From Hypoxylon rubiginosum (lineage: Eukaryota; Ascomycota; Sordariomycetes; Xylariales; Hypoxylaceae): DNA of 64,000 nt. A program made the translations under genes and the position numbers. The stretch lies in the NCBI GenBank assembly GCA_902806565.1, contig CADCXA010000021.1, forward strand, positions 1,789,876 through 1,853,875, read 5' to 3'. Below are positions 40,215-51,045 of this stretch, piece after piece. Numbering within the stretch: the first letter of the stretch is position 1; every line of letters begins with the position of its first letter. Under the pieces are notes generated by a model, which saw only the letters and a list, made by a program, of their open reading frames with translations, did no database searches and was not told the origin of the DNA.

Positions 40215-42968
40215 ATGAGGCGTTGGCTCCTCTCCGCCCTCCGTACGTATTCCATTACAAATCGCATACACGCAAAACAGCCAGATCTTGCACGGTTTAC
40301 AAACTAACTCGTTATGCCAAAGTGCTCTTGCAGGTTGTCGCATCTACTTCCGCTGCGGAACAGCAGGTCTTAGAAGCTGACGCCGACGACACGACTGCCC
40401 CGAATATACAATCTGGAGCCGCCGAAACCGACGTCGTTCAGGGTGCACAACATGCGTGGTCTCCCTATCAAAATGGTAAGCAGCCGCAGCTATACCATCG
40501 CTCGCCCAATAAATATGGCCTAACACGGAACAGGATGGGAGCTTGTGCACGAGGCAATGGTCGAGCTTCGAAAGATTAAAACACCTCTATACAGAAAAAC
40601 GAAGAAGCAAGTCGGTCTCTTTGGGTCGCTATTTCAGTACGCCATGAAGGCTCTACCGAGCTTACGAGTGAGCGCTCCTCCCCAGGAGCATGTGGCGCCC
40701 GTCATCACTGGACCCCTACTCGAGGGCGTTAAGCTACTCCAGCAGTCAGCCGATCAGAACAACACGGACGCGATTTACCTACTAGGGCAGCTCAATTTCT
40801 TTGGCAACTACTCGCATCCAAGAAACTTCAAGGCCGCGTTCGACCACTACTACCGACTGGCGTCGTATGGAAACAGCTCCGCACAGCACATGGTAGGGCT
40901 GATGTACGCGACGGGATTGGGTGACGCGGTGGAACGGGACCAGGCGAAAGCTCTCCTGTACCACACATTTGCAGCCGACGCGGGCCACACGAGATCGGAA
41001 ATGACTGTCGCCGCTCGCCATCTGAGCGGAATCGGCGTGCCTAAGAGCTGCGAGACGGCTTGCAAATACTACAAGAGAGTGGCAGACAAGGGCATGGCTT
41101 GGTATCGATCCGGTCCGCCCGGCGGAATGGCTTTCACACCCGAGGCGCACCGGCTATCTGATGAGGTTGGTGGAGTCTATGGCGAGGGGGCCAGCGTGGT
41201 AAGTTCCGGAATCCATGCTTTGAAAGCGAGCCCGAATTCCGACGCGTACGCCGCCATTGACGACGTTATCGAATACCTCGACTTGATGTCCCAAAAGGGG
41301 GATTTCAAGGCATCCTTTAATCTAGGTAGACTCTATTATGAGGGTCAACGGGGTCTGGATAGAAACGTCGATCTAGCTCGAAGGTACTTTGCCGCGGTAA
41401 CGACGATGTACTGGCGTGCGAAAGACGGACGTGCTGTGGACCAGCCGAAACCTCAACTAGAGAAGTACGCTAGCAAAGCCGCAGGCTATATCGGCCGGAT
41501 GTGGTTACGCGGAGAAGGCGTTAGACAGGACTTCAAGCTTGCTCGGGGATGGTTCGAGCGTGGAATTAAGCACGGTGATGCCCAGTCTCAATGGGGTCTA
41601 GGGATTATGAATCTCCATGGTCTCGGCATGCCAAAGAATGTCTCAAAGGCTACCGAGCTATTCAAAGCTTCGGCGGATCAAGACTTTAGTCTTTCTCACG
41701 TGGCGCTGGGCACTCTTCATCTTGACCAGGGCACTGCCGACGACCTGAAAATCGCCAACCAATATTTTGAAGCGGCTGCTCGCTGGGCCAATATCGAGGC
41801 GCAGTACTACCTTGCTGAGATGATCCACCATGGTGTCGGGAGAGATAAGACTTGCGGCATGGCCATGGCGTATTATAAAAATGTTGCTGAAAGGGCTGAA
41901 CCTCTGGTATCGTCTTGGGCGGAAGCCAACCAGGCATACGAGGATGGTGACTACGAACTCGCTTTCCTTGATTATCTCATGGCCGCAGAGCAGGGATATG
42001 AAAAGGCGCAGAATAACGTTGCGTTCATGCTCGACCCAACACAATCACGGTTCCCTCTGCCATCGTGGGTCAAGCGCCAAGCACCCAAGCCCAGCCTGCT
42101 GCAGAACTCGGCTTTGGCGTTAATATACTGGACAAGGTCCGCCATCCAACAAAATATCGATTCGTTGGTGAAGATGGGCGATTATTACCTAAGCGGCATT
42201 GGCACCGAGATTGCGCTGGACAAGGCGGCACAATGTTACACGGGGGCTTCGGAATATTTCCAGAGCGCCCAGGCTCTTTATAATCTCGGCTGGATGCATG
42301 AGAATGGCGTTGGTTTGAACCAGGACTTCCACCTCGCAAAGAGATACTACGACCAAGCTCTGGAGACTAACGAAGAAGCCTATCTTCCCGTAACCTTGAG
42401 CCTCCTAAAGCTGCGGGTTCGTAGTGCCTGGAATACGTTCACGCATGGCCGGATCAATTCGATTCAGGACGAGCCATGTAAGTTTTATTTTCATTTCGTT
42501 CCCCCTTAAATCTCATTTATCTACCCATATACTTATGCACTGCGATGAATAGCACCTAAAAAAGACTGGTCCCTCAGCGAGTGGATTGCCAACTTCCTGC
42601 AGGAAGACAACATTTATTACGACGACGTGTACGAAGACTATTTAGAGGATACAATCACGGGCAGCGACGGCGAGCCCCTGGGTGAAGGGTTCGACGAGCT
42701 AGACGGCGTAATCGAGAGTGTTATCATACTAGGCCTGATCGGCGCCATCCTATTCCTGATGTACTACCGCGCGAGGAGACAACAAGCGCACCGTGAAGCG
42801 GAAGAGAACGCAGCCAGGCAGGGGCAGCAGCAGCAAAATGGCGGTGTAGGCGGCGTGGGCTTGGGCCCGGCGCAACCGGCACCAGGGCAGGCACCGAGGG
42901 GACTATTCCCACAGCCCGGAGACCCGGATTTCGCGGGCTGGCCTGCCGGGGCTAACGTTGGCCATTGA
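40215..42968 (+). CDS. HRD3: ERAD ubiquitin-ligase subunit HRD3 / SEL1L (Sel1 repeats)
   Basis: Exons are 40215-40242, 40323-40475, 40534-42477 and 42553-42968, giving 846 residues. The first splice (donor GTACGT, branch ACTAAC, acceptor AAAG) creates the signal peptide MRRWLLSALLLLQVVASTSA; using the nearer TTGCAG acceptor would break the frame. The lumenal part contains many Sel1-like repeats (for example AQHMVGLMYATGLGDAVERDQAKALLYH, GYIGRMWLRGEGVRQDFKLARGWFERG, ALYNLGWMHENGVGLNQDFHLAKRYYD). A single membrane helix (about 761-780, VIESVIILGLIGAILFLMYY) is followed by a Gln/Gly/Pro-rich cytosolic tail. This is the partner of the HRD1 ubiquitin ligase that receives misfolded ER proteins. It is a housekeeping gene. 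Confidence 0.93.
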
Positions 42969-43622
42969 TTACTTATTGTACCTTTAAGGACCTAGGGTAA
43001 TGAGGCATGTGGAAGGAATGAATAAGACCACTCATGAATATAGCGATATATGCTTTGTTTGTTTCCTGGTATTGTCCTCGGGTCTCCCTGAAGAGGCTAT
43101 ATGTAGGAGGTATGGATGGAAACGTGGCTAGAGGTGTGCAGTAAGCCATTCAAATGGTTTGTTTGCACAGGATTACGGTAGAATACTGAATCATAAATGG
43201 TAGGTATGGAATTGTGGATGACTAGATGCCATTTGAGACCCTCGACTACCTGCGCATAAACCTAAGGCAAACCCAGCAACCCAGCAATAGTACCTCAGGC
43301 ACCAATCACTTATTTTTCATATATATCCTGCAAGGTACCTCATAATTTTTTCAACTGTTCCTTTCCATATCATATCCAAAGCAACACCGCTGCCAAATCT
43401 TGCCTTAGCAACTCAAGTAAGCGATCCCATGCGACCTTTTCGTTTCATTCACTCACGCATTGCCTACCTCTTATAGCATCAAAAGCATCAAGCATCACAA
43501 AGACGGGCTGCTTAAGTTTCTTTCGACCTCCGCCACTTTCATCGACGCAAATATCCACAACCATCTTGATCCGAAGAAAGTCGCACGCACTTCACGCAAG
43601 AAAGCACCACGAAGCACCAATC
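42969..43622. other. Intergenic upstream of acidic hypothetical gene
   Basis: It contains the HRD3 terminator side and a promoter. A frame at 43460-43681 overlaps the next gene out of frame and is not called. Confidence 0.45.
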
Positions 43623-44303
43623 ATGCCGAGACTAGAGTCTACCAAGCAGGAGGGATCGGGCCCCGAGATACCCTGGGCTGACCCCGTCGAGAAGCGCGCC
43701 AAGGCGGATGTGAAGGAGGAGAATAACGACGACGAGATGCTGAACATGATCTCCGATGGATCCTTCGCAAACAACTACGGTTCCGAGGAGCTCGATCCTG
43801 AATTCGCTGCTATGATAGCAGGCTTGGTCTCCCGTTCTGATAAGAAGGAGAAGGAGAAGGAGAAGGAGAAGAAGGAGTTGACCTTAGAGGAGCTCAAGGC
43901 CGAATATCCTCCTGACATGATTGAGGAGATGGAGGAAACGCTGAAGGGTTGGGTCGAGGGCCGACAGCATGCGAACTCGGTCTACGTTGTCACACACGCA
44001 GCCCAGGTAGATGTTGTCGACAACGCCGATTTCGACTTCGTCGGGACATACAGCGACGTGACAGCTGCGAACGTTCGCGTCATGAGCGTGTTCCATGAGA
44101 AATACAGCCACCTCCTAGACGGTGCTGTATTCCAATTCAACAGCCCCCCGGATGACGACGAATGCCTCTGGTGGGTCGACGGCAGCGGCCTACTGTCCTT
44201 GTGGGCAGCTCGCGCGGACGAGGGCAGATACAGGGTCCGCGCTACGAAGCAGGAAGTCGGAACGGACGGCCTTAAGGGAAAGTCCGTCACGGTGCACATT
44301 TAG
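43623..44303 (+). CDS. Hypothetical acidic protein with KE-rich stretch
   Basis: This single-exon frame encodes 226 residues from the ATG at 43623 (MPRLESTKQEG); the open frame upstream has no ATG. I do not recognise the family. Visible features are an acidic N-terminal half, a charged low-complexity run of Lys-Glu pairs at about residues 77-88, then LTLEELKAEYPPDMIEEMEETLKGWVEG (probably helical) and a more ordered C-terminal half rich in V, D and F ending in KSVTVHI. No signal peptide or membrane segment. Codon use looks like that of neighbouring genes, and the frame ends cleanly, which supports a real gene. Confidence 0.6.
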   Translation: MPRLESTKQEGSGPEIPWADPVEKRAKADVKEENNDDEMLNMISDGSFANNYGSEELDPEFAAMIAGLVSRSDKKEKEKEKEKKELTLEELKAEYPPDMIEEMEETLKGWVEGRQHANSVYVVTHAAQVDVVDNADFDFVGTYSDVTAANVRVMSVFHEKYSHLLDGAVFQFNSPPDDDECLWWVDGSGLLSLWAARADEGRYRVRATKQEVGTDGLKGKSVTVHI

Positions 44304-45037
44304 AGACGGATCGTGGAGGCGGACGAGAGGCTGAGGAAATGAAGACTTCATAGGTTAGATACAAGGACGCGTGAAGACAGCCTCCTTCGGAGATTAATAA
44401 AGCAATCGTTACGGCAATGTCATAAAAAACAAATACTGTGCTGATATCGTGAAAGTTTGTAGAAGAGAGGAGGACCTTCCGTCTAATTCCTAGTAGCCAT
44501 ATTAGTACCAATGACTCGAGTGACTGGATAGGGGTACATTCAGAAGCTCTTGCAACCTCGGAATCATGTCAACGTTAGTTTCCAAAAACAGTAGACATCA
44601 AAGTCAGATTTCTGTGCTACAGGCGTGGATATTCGTAAAGCAATGTAAACACCTATATAGACTTGATGTCACGGACATTTTGGGTACCACGCATGCGCAA
44701 GAAAGCATCCTTACTTACCTACATACCTTAGGTAGATTAGGTGGATAGTAGATCATGATACTTGTACAACTAGACCAAATTCAATAAATAGGTCCCAGAC
44801 TTCACACCCAGCTGAAATACCAGAACATCTACCATTCCCATCCAGCAAGGCCTAGTATCTTGAACTTGATCAACTTAGACTTTCCATTTAGATATCTAGT
44901 ATCTCGACTTCGACATTTCAGTTCTTAGAACCCTTCTCTTTCAACAAGACACCGAATACGTATCTAAGACACCAATTTCGACTAACAAACTTATCAAGGT
45001 CAACCCATTTCGACGCGAATCAAGGTGTTCGCTCACG
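44304..45037. other. Intergenic, 5' part of duplicated unit A
   Basis: From about 44500 onwards this DNA is recognisably related to 45940-47088 (unit B), including the 5' leader of the Cys-rich gene (CCATTTCGACGCGAA just before the ATG). No other gene is supported. Confidence 0.55.
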
Positions 45038-45436
45038 ATGTGCCGGACCACCTGCAAATACGGTTGGTGCAACACTGGCCGCCACAAACTCGGCCAGATG
45101 CTAGAAGCCAAGCATACGATATGTGACACCGCTAAGAACTTCAACGGGCTGTTCGGGTCGTGCGGGAAGGTCAGATCTATAACAGGAATATCGACGAGCG
45201 CGTCGATGACCACATGCCCGAGCTGCGTGCAGCGGAGCACGGTGCCGTACAGACCCTCGCTATATGATTTCCGCCCCGAGGAGCGCGAGGGACGCGAACA
45301 CAGGGAACGCGAACGCAGAGAGCGCGAGCGTGAGCGGGCACGCGAGGAGCGCAGGAGAGGAGAGAGGCGCCGCGACCGCAGGGCAGGCGGGGGACGCGAG
45401 AGACCCCTGCCAGAGCTGCGGCCGCGGCTGCGGTGA
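45038..45436 (+). CDS. Cys-rich small protein with Arg/Glu tail, copy A
   Basis: This single-exon frame encodes 132 residues. Cysteines at 2, 11, 29, 42, 60 and 63 (plus C6) are shared with copy B at the same positions, ending in a TTCPSC pair that suggests metal binding. After residue 75 the chain is almost only Arg and Glu with RERERRERERER-type periodicity, then an Arg/Gly/Pro end. There is no signal peptide, so an intracellular protein is expected. The first 75 residues have the C..C..A..C..C..C layout of small lineage-specific fungal proteins of unknown role. It is shorter than copy B, and the tail end reads like a frame drift. Not assigned to any family with confidence. Confidence 0.6.
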   Translation: MCRTTCKYGWCNTGRHKLGQMLEAKHTICDTAKNFNGLFGSCGKVRSITGISTSASMTTCPSCVQRSTVPYRPSLYDFRPEEREGREHRERERRERERERAREERRRGERRRDRRAGGGRERPLPELRPRLR

Positions 45437-47088
45437 GGAGCACAGGAGGCGGAAGGTATCTGGGCGCGAGGAAGAGAGATCTCTGGAGACACGGGGAGAG
45501 GTGGCAATGATGGGACCTATTGATAGGCTGTCAAACTATTTACGCTGGCCAAATGGGGGTCTCGATTAACTCGTTGCCTACCGCAAACATTGGGGAAAGC
45601 ATCCGAGGTTGAGCAGGTCTATACAGGTTATAGACTTAGATGGTGTGAAGTTGGATGAAGGCAGGTAGAGGTGAATCTACGAGCATTAGTCCCCTCTGTA
45701 AAAGAAATCCCCAACTATCGTGTGCATAGTTTTTCTAAATATGGCTGGCGGATAAACTGCCATAGTCTACTATCTTTATAGGCAGCTCCAGAACACTATA
45801 ACAAATATTCCATTTAATTCTTAGTAGAGGATAAGAGAGAGGCTTAGAAAGTTGAGAAAGGGGGGAGGGGGGGAAGACAAGTAATAAGGGATGAAAACTG
45901 GATATTCTTTCTACATGTCACTTATTCATACGAAGTGCCAGTGACTCGAGCAACTGGATGCAAGGTTAGCTAAGCGGTTTGTGTACGATTGGCCCGAGGG
46001 TCTGCCACCTTAGGTACCTAACCCAGCAACGAGCACGCCCCAACCAAACCCAAGACATATATTCCATAACAACGGAGCACTTTCCATCGGCCGGAAGCTC
46101 CTCTAACCACTAGGCCACCGTGGGCCAAGTGGCCTAATGGCCTAGTGGTTAAAGTATGAGAACCCGGCCCCGCCCCGCGCCCGGCCCCACAGTAAAATCC
46201 TCCCGAGGATTTTCGTAAGCCAGGTTCGAGCCCCGCCGGGGGCTCGAACCTGGCTGAGCTTTTGCATTTTTTTTACTTGTTTATTTTTTTAGTCACCTTT
46301 TTTTTTCTCCCGTTAGGATACCCAATGTAATTTGATGCGAGATAACTTGCTACAGCTTCGTGACATATGTGTCACAAACGTGAATATGCTTATGGTAATG
46401 TAAATACCTATGAGATGGGCTATCTGTCATGGATACCTGGCAAATATTAAGACCATCATCCGATGAAATATGAATCAACCGATGACGCCTCTACATCGGA
46501 CCCTTAATACTTGGAATTATACCACCAGACCAAGATTTATAAATACCTAATAAGGTTCCTCTGAAATGCCAGAAGAAATACCATCCGTCGTTAACAAGGC
46601 CAAATGTATTGAGCTCAACCAACTCGAACCGTCCATCTGATTATCCAGTCCTCCATGTACATAAGCCACAACGGTTGAAACTCATTTTCCAACTACTGAG
46701 GTTGAGATCTCATTGGTAAGTTGACTTTAACACCTAACAAGTCTAGCGTTCTGCGAGCTTTTATGGTGCTATCACTGTCGAGTTCCTGTCAGCCACTTCA
46801 TAGAGATCTGGGACGAGAATAGATGAAAAGAGCCTGCTGAGTTCCCTGACACTTACCCTAGTAAAATAGAGACGAATATCAATCAGCTAATACGGAGGTA
46901 TAATTAGGATAGGAAAGGGTTGTAAATTCTACTCCAGAATTGGCCCATCAATCCCGTATCTCGACCTCGGCATTGCACAGTCCTTGGAATTATTCTCTAT
47001 CAGCAAGATACCGGATACATACACTCATTACGGCTCATAGGCTTATAAAATCAACCTATTTCGACGCGAAACAGAGTGTTCACCTACG
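45437..47088. other. Intergenic between the two Cys-rich genes
   Basis: This 1.65 kb stretch contains the end of unit A, the palindromic tRNA-like element (46104-46255) and the 5' part of unit B. No further gene is supported. Confidence 0.5.
46104..46255. repeat. tRNA-like element with both promoter boxes in hairpins
   Basis: A 14-bp arm TAACCACTAGGCCA (46104-46117) has a perfect inverted copy TGGCCTAGTGGTTA at 46138-46151, which contains a box-A-like sequence. Further on, a perfect 17-bp hairpin (46218-46234 with 46239-46255, loop GCCG) contains the box-B-like GGTTCGAGCCC. Between them lies a G/C-rich spacer with a small AAATCCT/AGGATTT hairpin and a T-rich tail follows after 46260. The two halves read as a split tRNA gene in which each half is mirrored. 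Whether it is transcribed is unknown. Confidence 0.7.
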
Positions 47089-47742
47089 ATGTGTCGTCTG
47101 ACTTACACATATCAAGGATGCATTACTGGCAACCACACTATAGGCGATTATATAGGCACTATGTATTCATTTTGTGCTGCCGCTAACGGCACACGTGGGA
47201 ACCCCGGATCGTGCGGGAATGTCCAACCTATAACAGAGTTCTCGCAGGAGATGTCAGTGCCCATATGTTCGGACTGCTTATGGTCGCATACGACACCATA
47301 TGCGCCTTCGGGGTATGATTCCCGCTTGATAAAAAAGAAGCAGGGAGAGTACGAGCCGCCCGTAAAGAGCGAAACACAGGAAGCGGATGAGAAACGCGCA
47401 CGCAAGGAACAGGGACGAAACGAACGCAAGCTGGCAGGTGAACTGGCAGCACGCGAACGGGCGAGCGAACGGGCAGCACGCAAACAGGAACGTGAACGGA
47501 CAGCACAAGAAAAAGCAACACGCAAACAGGAACGCGAGAATCGCAAGAGAGAAAATGAGCAATATGAACGCGAGGCATCCGCGACAGCCAGAGCACTACA
47601 GGACCGGTGGGCAAGGGAAAGACGCGAGGCAGGCGAGAGAAGCATGGAAGAAGCCAGGCTGCAACGCCGGCTGGAATACGAGCGGAAACATGATGAGGAG
47701 GAGGAGGAGAAAAGGAAACACAAGAGAGACAAGAAAAAGTGA
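47089..47742 (+). CDS. Cys-rich protein with long charged tail, copy B
   Basis: This single-exon frame encodes 217 residues. Cysteines 2, 11, 29, 42, 60 and 63 match copy A in position, as do GSCG.V..IT and TPY.PS.YD. The module is followed by about 130 residues rich in Arg, Lys, Glu and Ala with regular RERE/RKQERE spacing, which should form one long charged helix or coiled coil, ending in a basic KRKHKRDKKK tail (nuclear-localisation-like). No signal peptide. The gene ends about 230 bp before the A/T-rich block. Unknown family; copy B is longer and cleaner than copy A and is probably the intact member. Confidence 0.65.
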   Translation: MCRLTYTYQGCITGNHTIGDYIGTMYSFCAAANGTRGNPGSCGNVQPITEFSQEMSVPICSDCLWSHTTPYAPSGYDSRLIKKKQGEYEPPVKSETQEADEKRARKEQGRNERKLAGELAARERASERAARKQERERTAQEKATRKQERENRKRENEQYEREASATARALQDRWARERREAGERSMEEARLQRRLEYERKHDEEEEEKRKHKRDKKK

Positions 47743-47974
47743 GGTGGCTACGATAATACCGTCGATGGGCCGTCAAATTGTTTAGGATCGCTAAATGGGG
47801 CCTCGAGTGGCCCCTGAAAGAAATCCTCACACCGTTATGTGCATAGTTTTTCTGAATATGGCTGGCGGAGAGTGTCTTGTCTGTTAGAAAAAAGATTCCA
47901 ACTCTAAGACTCAAGTAGTTTCTACCATCTGTCCCTGACCAGCGAGAACAACCCACCGGCGAACCCGTAAAATT
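47743..47974. other. Transition zone into the A/T-rich block
   Basis: It contains the end of duplicated unit B (TGTGCATAGTTTTTCT at about 47840) and normal-composition DNA up to about 47970, where G and C almost vanish within roughly 30 bp. Confidence 0.7.
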
Positions 47975-49765
47975 AACTAAAACCCACTTATTTTACTTAT
48001 ATATATCTTAACTAACTTTACTTTATATAACATAAAATTAAAAATTCAAAGTAAATATTAATTAATTTATTTAAATATAAAGTTTAAAATTAATTTATTA
48101 TATAATTATTAAAAATTAAAATATAATTTTTTATATAAAATATTAATTTTTAGTTTTTTTATAAAAATATTATTTTTTAAATATAAATTTAAATAATTTT
48201 ATTAAAATTTAATATAATATTTTATAATAAAAAAATAATAATTAAAATTATTTTAAATATTATTTAAAATAATATTTTTATTTATATAATATTTTTTAAA
48301 TATATAATTTTTTAATTTATTATATATTATTAATTTTATAAATAATTATTTATAAAAACTTTTTAAAACGTTTAAATATTAATTTATAAAAAAAAAAAAA
48401 AACTTATTAAATAAATTATTTATTAAAATTTAATAAAATATATTTTTAATTATAATATTATATATTTAATTATAAAAAACTTAATAAATTTAAAAAAGTT
48501 TTTAAATAAAAATTAATTTAAAGTTTTAATTTATTAAAACTTATTTATATATATAAAAATAAATTATAAAATTAAAGTTATTAAATTTAATAATTTTAAT
48601 TTTAAAATTATAAAATAATATTTTAATATTAAATAAAAAAAATATTAATAAATAAAACTTAAATTAATTTTTAATATAAATAAAAAAAATATTATAATTA
48701 AATATAATAAAAAAACTATGTTTTTTTATATATATTTAATTTAATTAATTAATTATAATATTAAAAATTAATAAATTAATTTTAAAAAATTTAATATTTA
48801 AAAAACTTTTTATAAAAAACTTATAAAATTATTTTTAAACGTTTTTTATTAAATATATAAATATTATAAACTAGTTTTTTAAATTAAATATAATTTTTAA
48901 AAAAAAAATATATAAATAAACTAATTTAAAAAATATTTTAAAATTATAATTAATTAATATTATATAATTTTTAAAAATAATTAAATAAATAATAAAATTA
49001 TTATTAAATAATTAAAAAATATATTTATTATTAAAATTAAGTTTTTATTAAAAACTTTTTATAAAATATATTTATTAATATTTAATAATTATAAAAATTA
49101 TATATTAGTTAATATATTAATTTTTTCAATTTTAAATATTATATCTTTAATTTTTTAAATTTGTTTTTAATTTTTTATATATTAATAAAAATAAACTTTA
49201 AAATAAATTTATATTTATTTATTTTTTTAATAATATTTACTTATATTTTTTATTGGTATATATTTTATATAAATTTTAATTATTAAATAACGGTTTTTAT
49301 AATATTTTAATATTTATTTATTATTAAAGTTTAAATAAATTATTTATAATAATTAATTTTAATTTTATAAATAAATTTAATTTTTTATATTATTATTTAA
49401 AAATTAAAATAATTATTTTAATTATAAAAAATAATAAATTTAGTTTTAAAATAATAAGAAATTAATTAATTAATTATTTTAAAATATTATAATATCTTAA
49501 AATTTAATTAAATAAAAATAATATTAAAAACTTAATTTAATAAAACTTAAATATTTATAATTTTATAATATTAATTTTAATATTATATATAAAACGTTAT
49601 ATTTAAAATTTATTTAAAATATTAAATTTAAATATTTATAAAATACTTAAAAATATAATAAGATTATTTAACTATTAAATAATTAAATTAATTTTTAAAA
49701 ATTAAAAAATATTTACACTTAAAATTTAAATTAAATATAATTAAATTAAAAAATATAAAAAAATT

Positions 49766-51045
49766 ATTATAATTTAAACATAAAAACTTTAAATAATATA
49801 ATAAAAATAAAATAAAAATTTAAATTAATACAGGATTTAAAATTTATTATATATATTATAAATTTTATAATTAAAATTATAATTAAAGCTTTAAAAATAA
49901 AATTTTAATATTTCTTTTTTAATTTTAAATTTTAATAAAAAAATATAATATTAAAAAATATTATAAAAATAATTATTTTTATTATTTTATAAAAAAAGTG
50001 TTAAATTAATAATAATAATAAAGAAATTAATAATATTAAAATATATATAAAAATAATAATTATATTTAATTATAAATTAATTATAATTAAATTTTAAAAT
50101 ATAAAATATAACTTATAAATATAATTTAAAATAAGTTATATTAATATTATATATAATTTTACGTATATATCGTAATATAAATTTAATTTTTTATAAAAAG
50201 TTTAATTATAATAATATAAATAAATTAATATATAAAATTATATAAAATAATTATAATTAATTTAATAATTATATAAATTTTAAATATTTTAATAATTAAT
50301 TTTTATTATTAATTTATAATTAAAATTTAAATTTTTTTTTAATATTTTATATATATATATAAATTTTAATTATTTAATAAATTTATATTATATTATTTAT
50401 TTTATATATATTAAAAATTAAAAAAAAAAAAAATTTTTAAAAATTTAAAAAACTATATAAATATTTTTATAAATTTATATTTTAAATTTATATATATATT
50501 TATAAATTAAAATTATTTAAAAATAATAATAAGTTTAATAAAAAAATTAATTATTAATATTAATAATTTATTAAAATATTTATTAATAAATTAAAAAATA
50601 TAATAATATTAATAATTTATTTATTAAATAAAAAAGATAATTAATTTATATTAAATAATATAATAATTATAATATTTATATTAATAAGTTATTAATTTTA
50701 AGTTTTTTAATATTAATATAAAAAAGTTTAATTTTTTTATATTAAAATATTTATTATTTTAAAATATAAAAAAATTATATATTTTATAATAAAAATATTT
50801 TAATTAATTTATTATTAAAACTTTTTTTTATTAAAAATAAAAATAAATTAATTATATAATATAAAAAATAATAAGTTAATTTAAATAAAATAAATATTAA
50901 ATATTATAATTTAAAAATAAAAACTTTAAATAATATAAAAAAAATAAAATAAAAATTTAAATTAATATAAAACTTAAGATTTATTATATATATTATAAAT
51001 TTTATAATTAAAATTATAATTAAAACTTTAAAAATAAAATTTTAA
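49766..51045. repeat. Pair of about 145-bp direct repeats inside the A/T block
   Basis: 49766-49910 and 50903-51045 align almost end to end, sharing a long run from ATTATAATTTAAA through AAAACTTTAAATAATATA to TTTAAAAATAAAATTTTAA. Most differences are C/T or G/A changes in both directions, as expected for two copies mutated independently by RIP. The copies are 1.14 kb apart and flank A/T DNA without frames. They may be terminal direct repeats of a short element or two solo copies. Confidence 0.7.

Larger units (their letters stand above)
44500..47900 (+). repeat. Tandem segmental duplication (unit A about 44.5-45.9 kb, unit B about 45.94-47.9 kb)
   Basis: Matching landmarks occur in the same order in both units: GTGACTCGAG/GCAACTGGAT-type start (44511, 45942), AATGTAAACACCTAT/AATGTAAATACCTAT (44644, 46397), CCAGAA.AATACCAT- or ACATCTACCAT-like block, GTATCTCGACTTCG/GTATCTCGACCTCG (44893, 46957), TTTCGACGCGAA just before the start codon (45008, 47058), the Cys-rich gene, and TGTGCATAGTTTTTCT.AATATGGCTGGCGG (45720, 47840). 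Unit B is longer because it contains the palindromic tRNA-like element and an extra stretch of about 270 bp. Identity is patchy, so the duplication is not recent or has been mutated. Confidence 0.75.

Noticed and set aside
47148..47956. Minus-strand frames (194 and 242 codons) antisense to Cys-rich copy B
   Set aside because: They translate the complement of the charged repeats into Ser/Cys/Leu-rich nonsense; the plus strand shows cysteines conserved with copy A.
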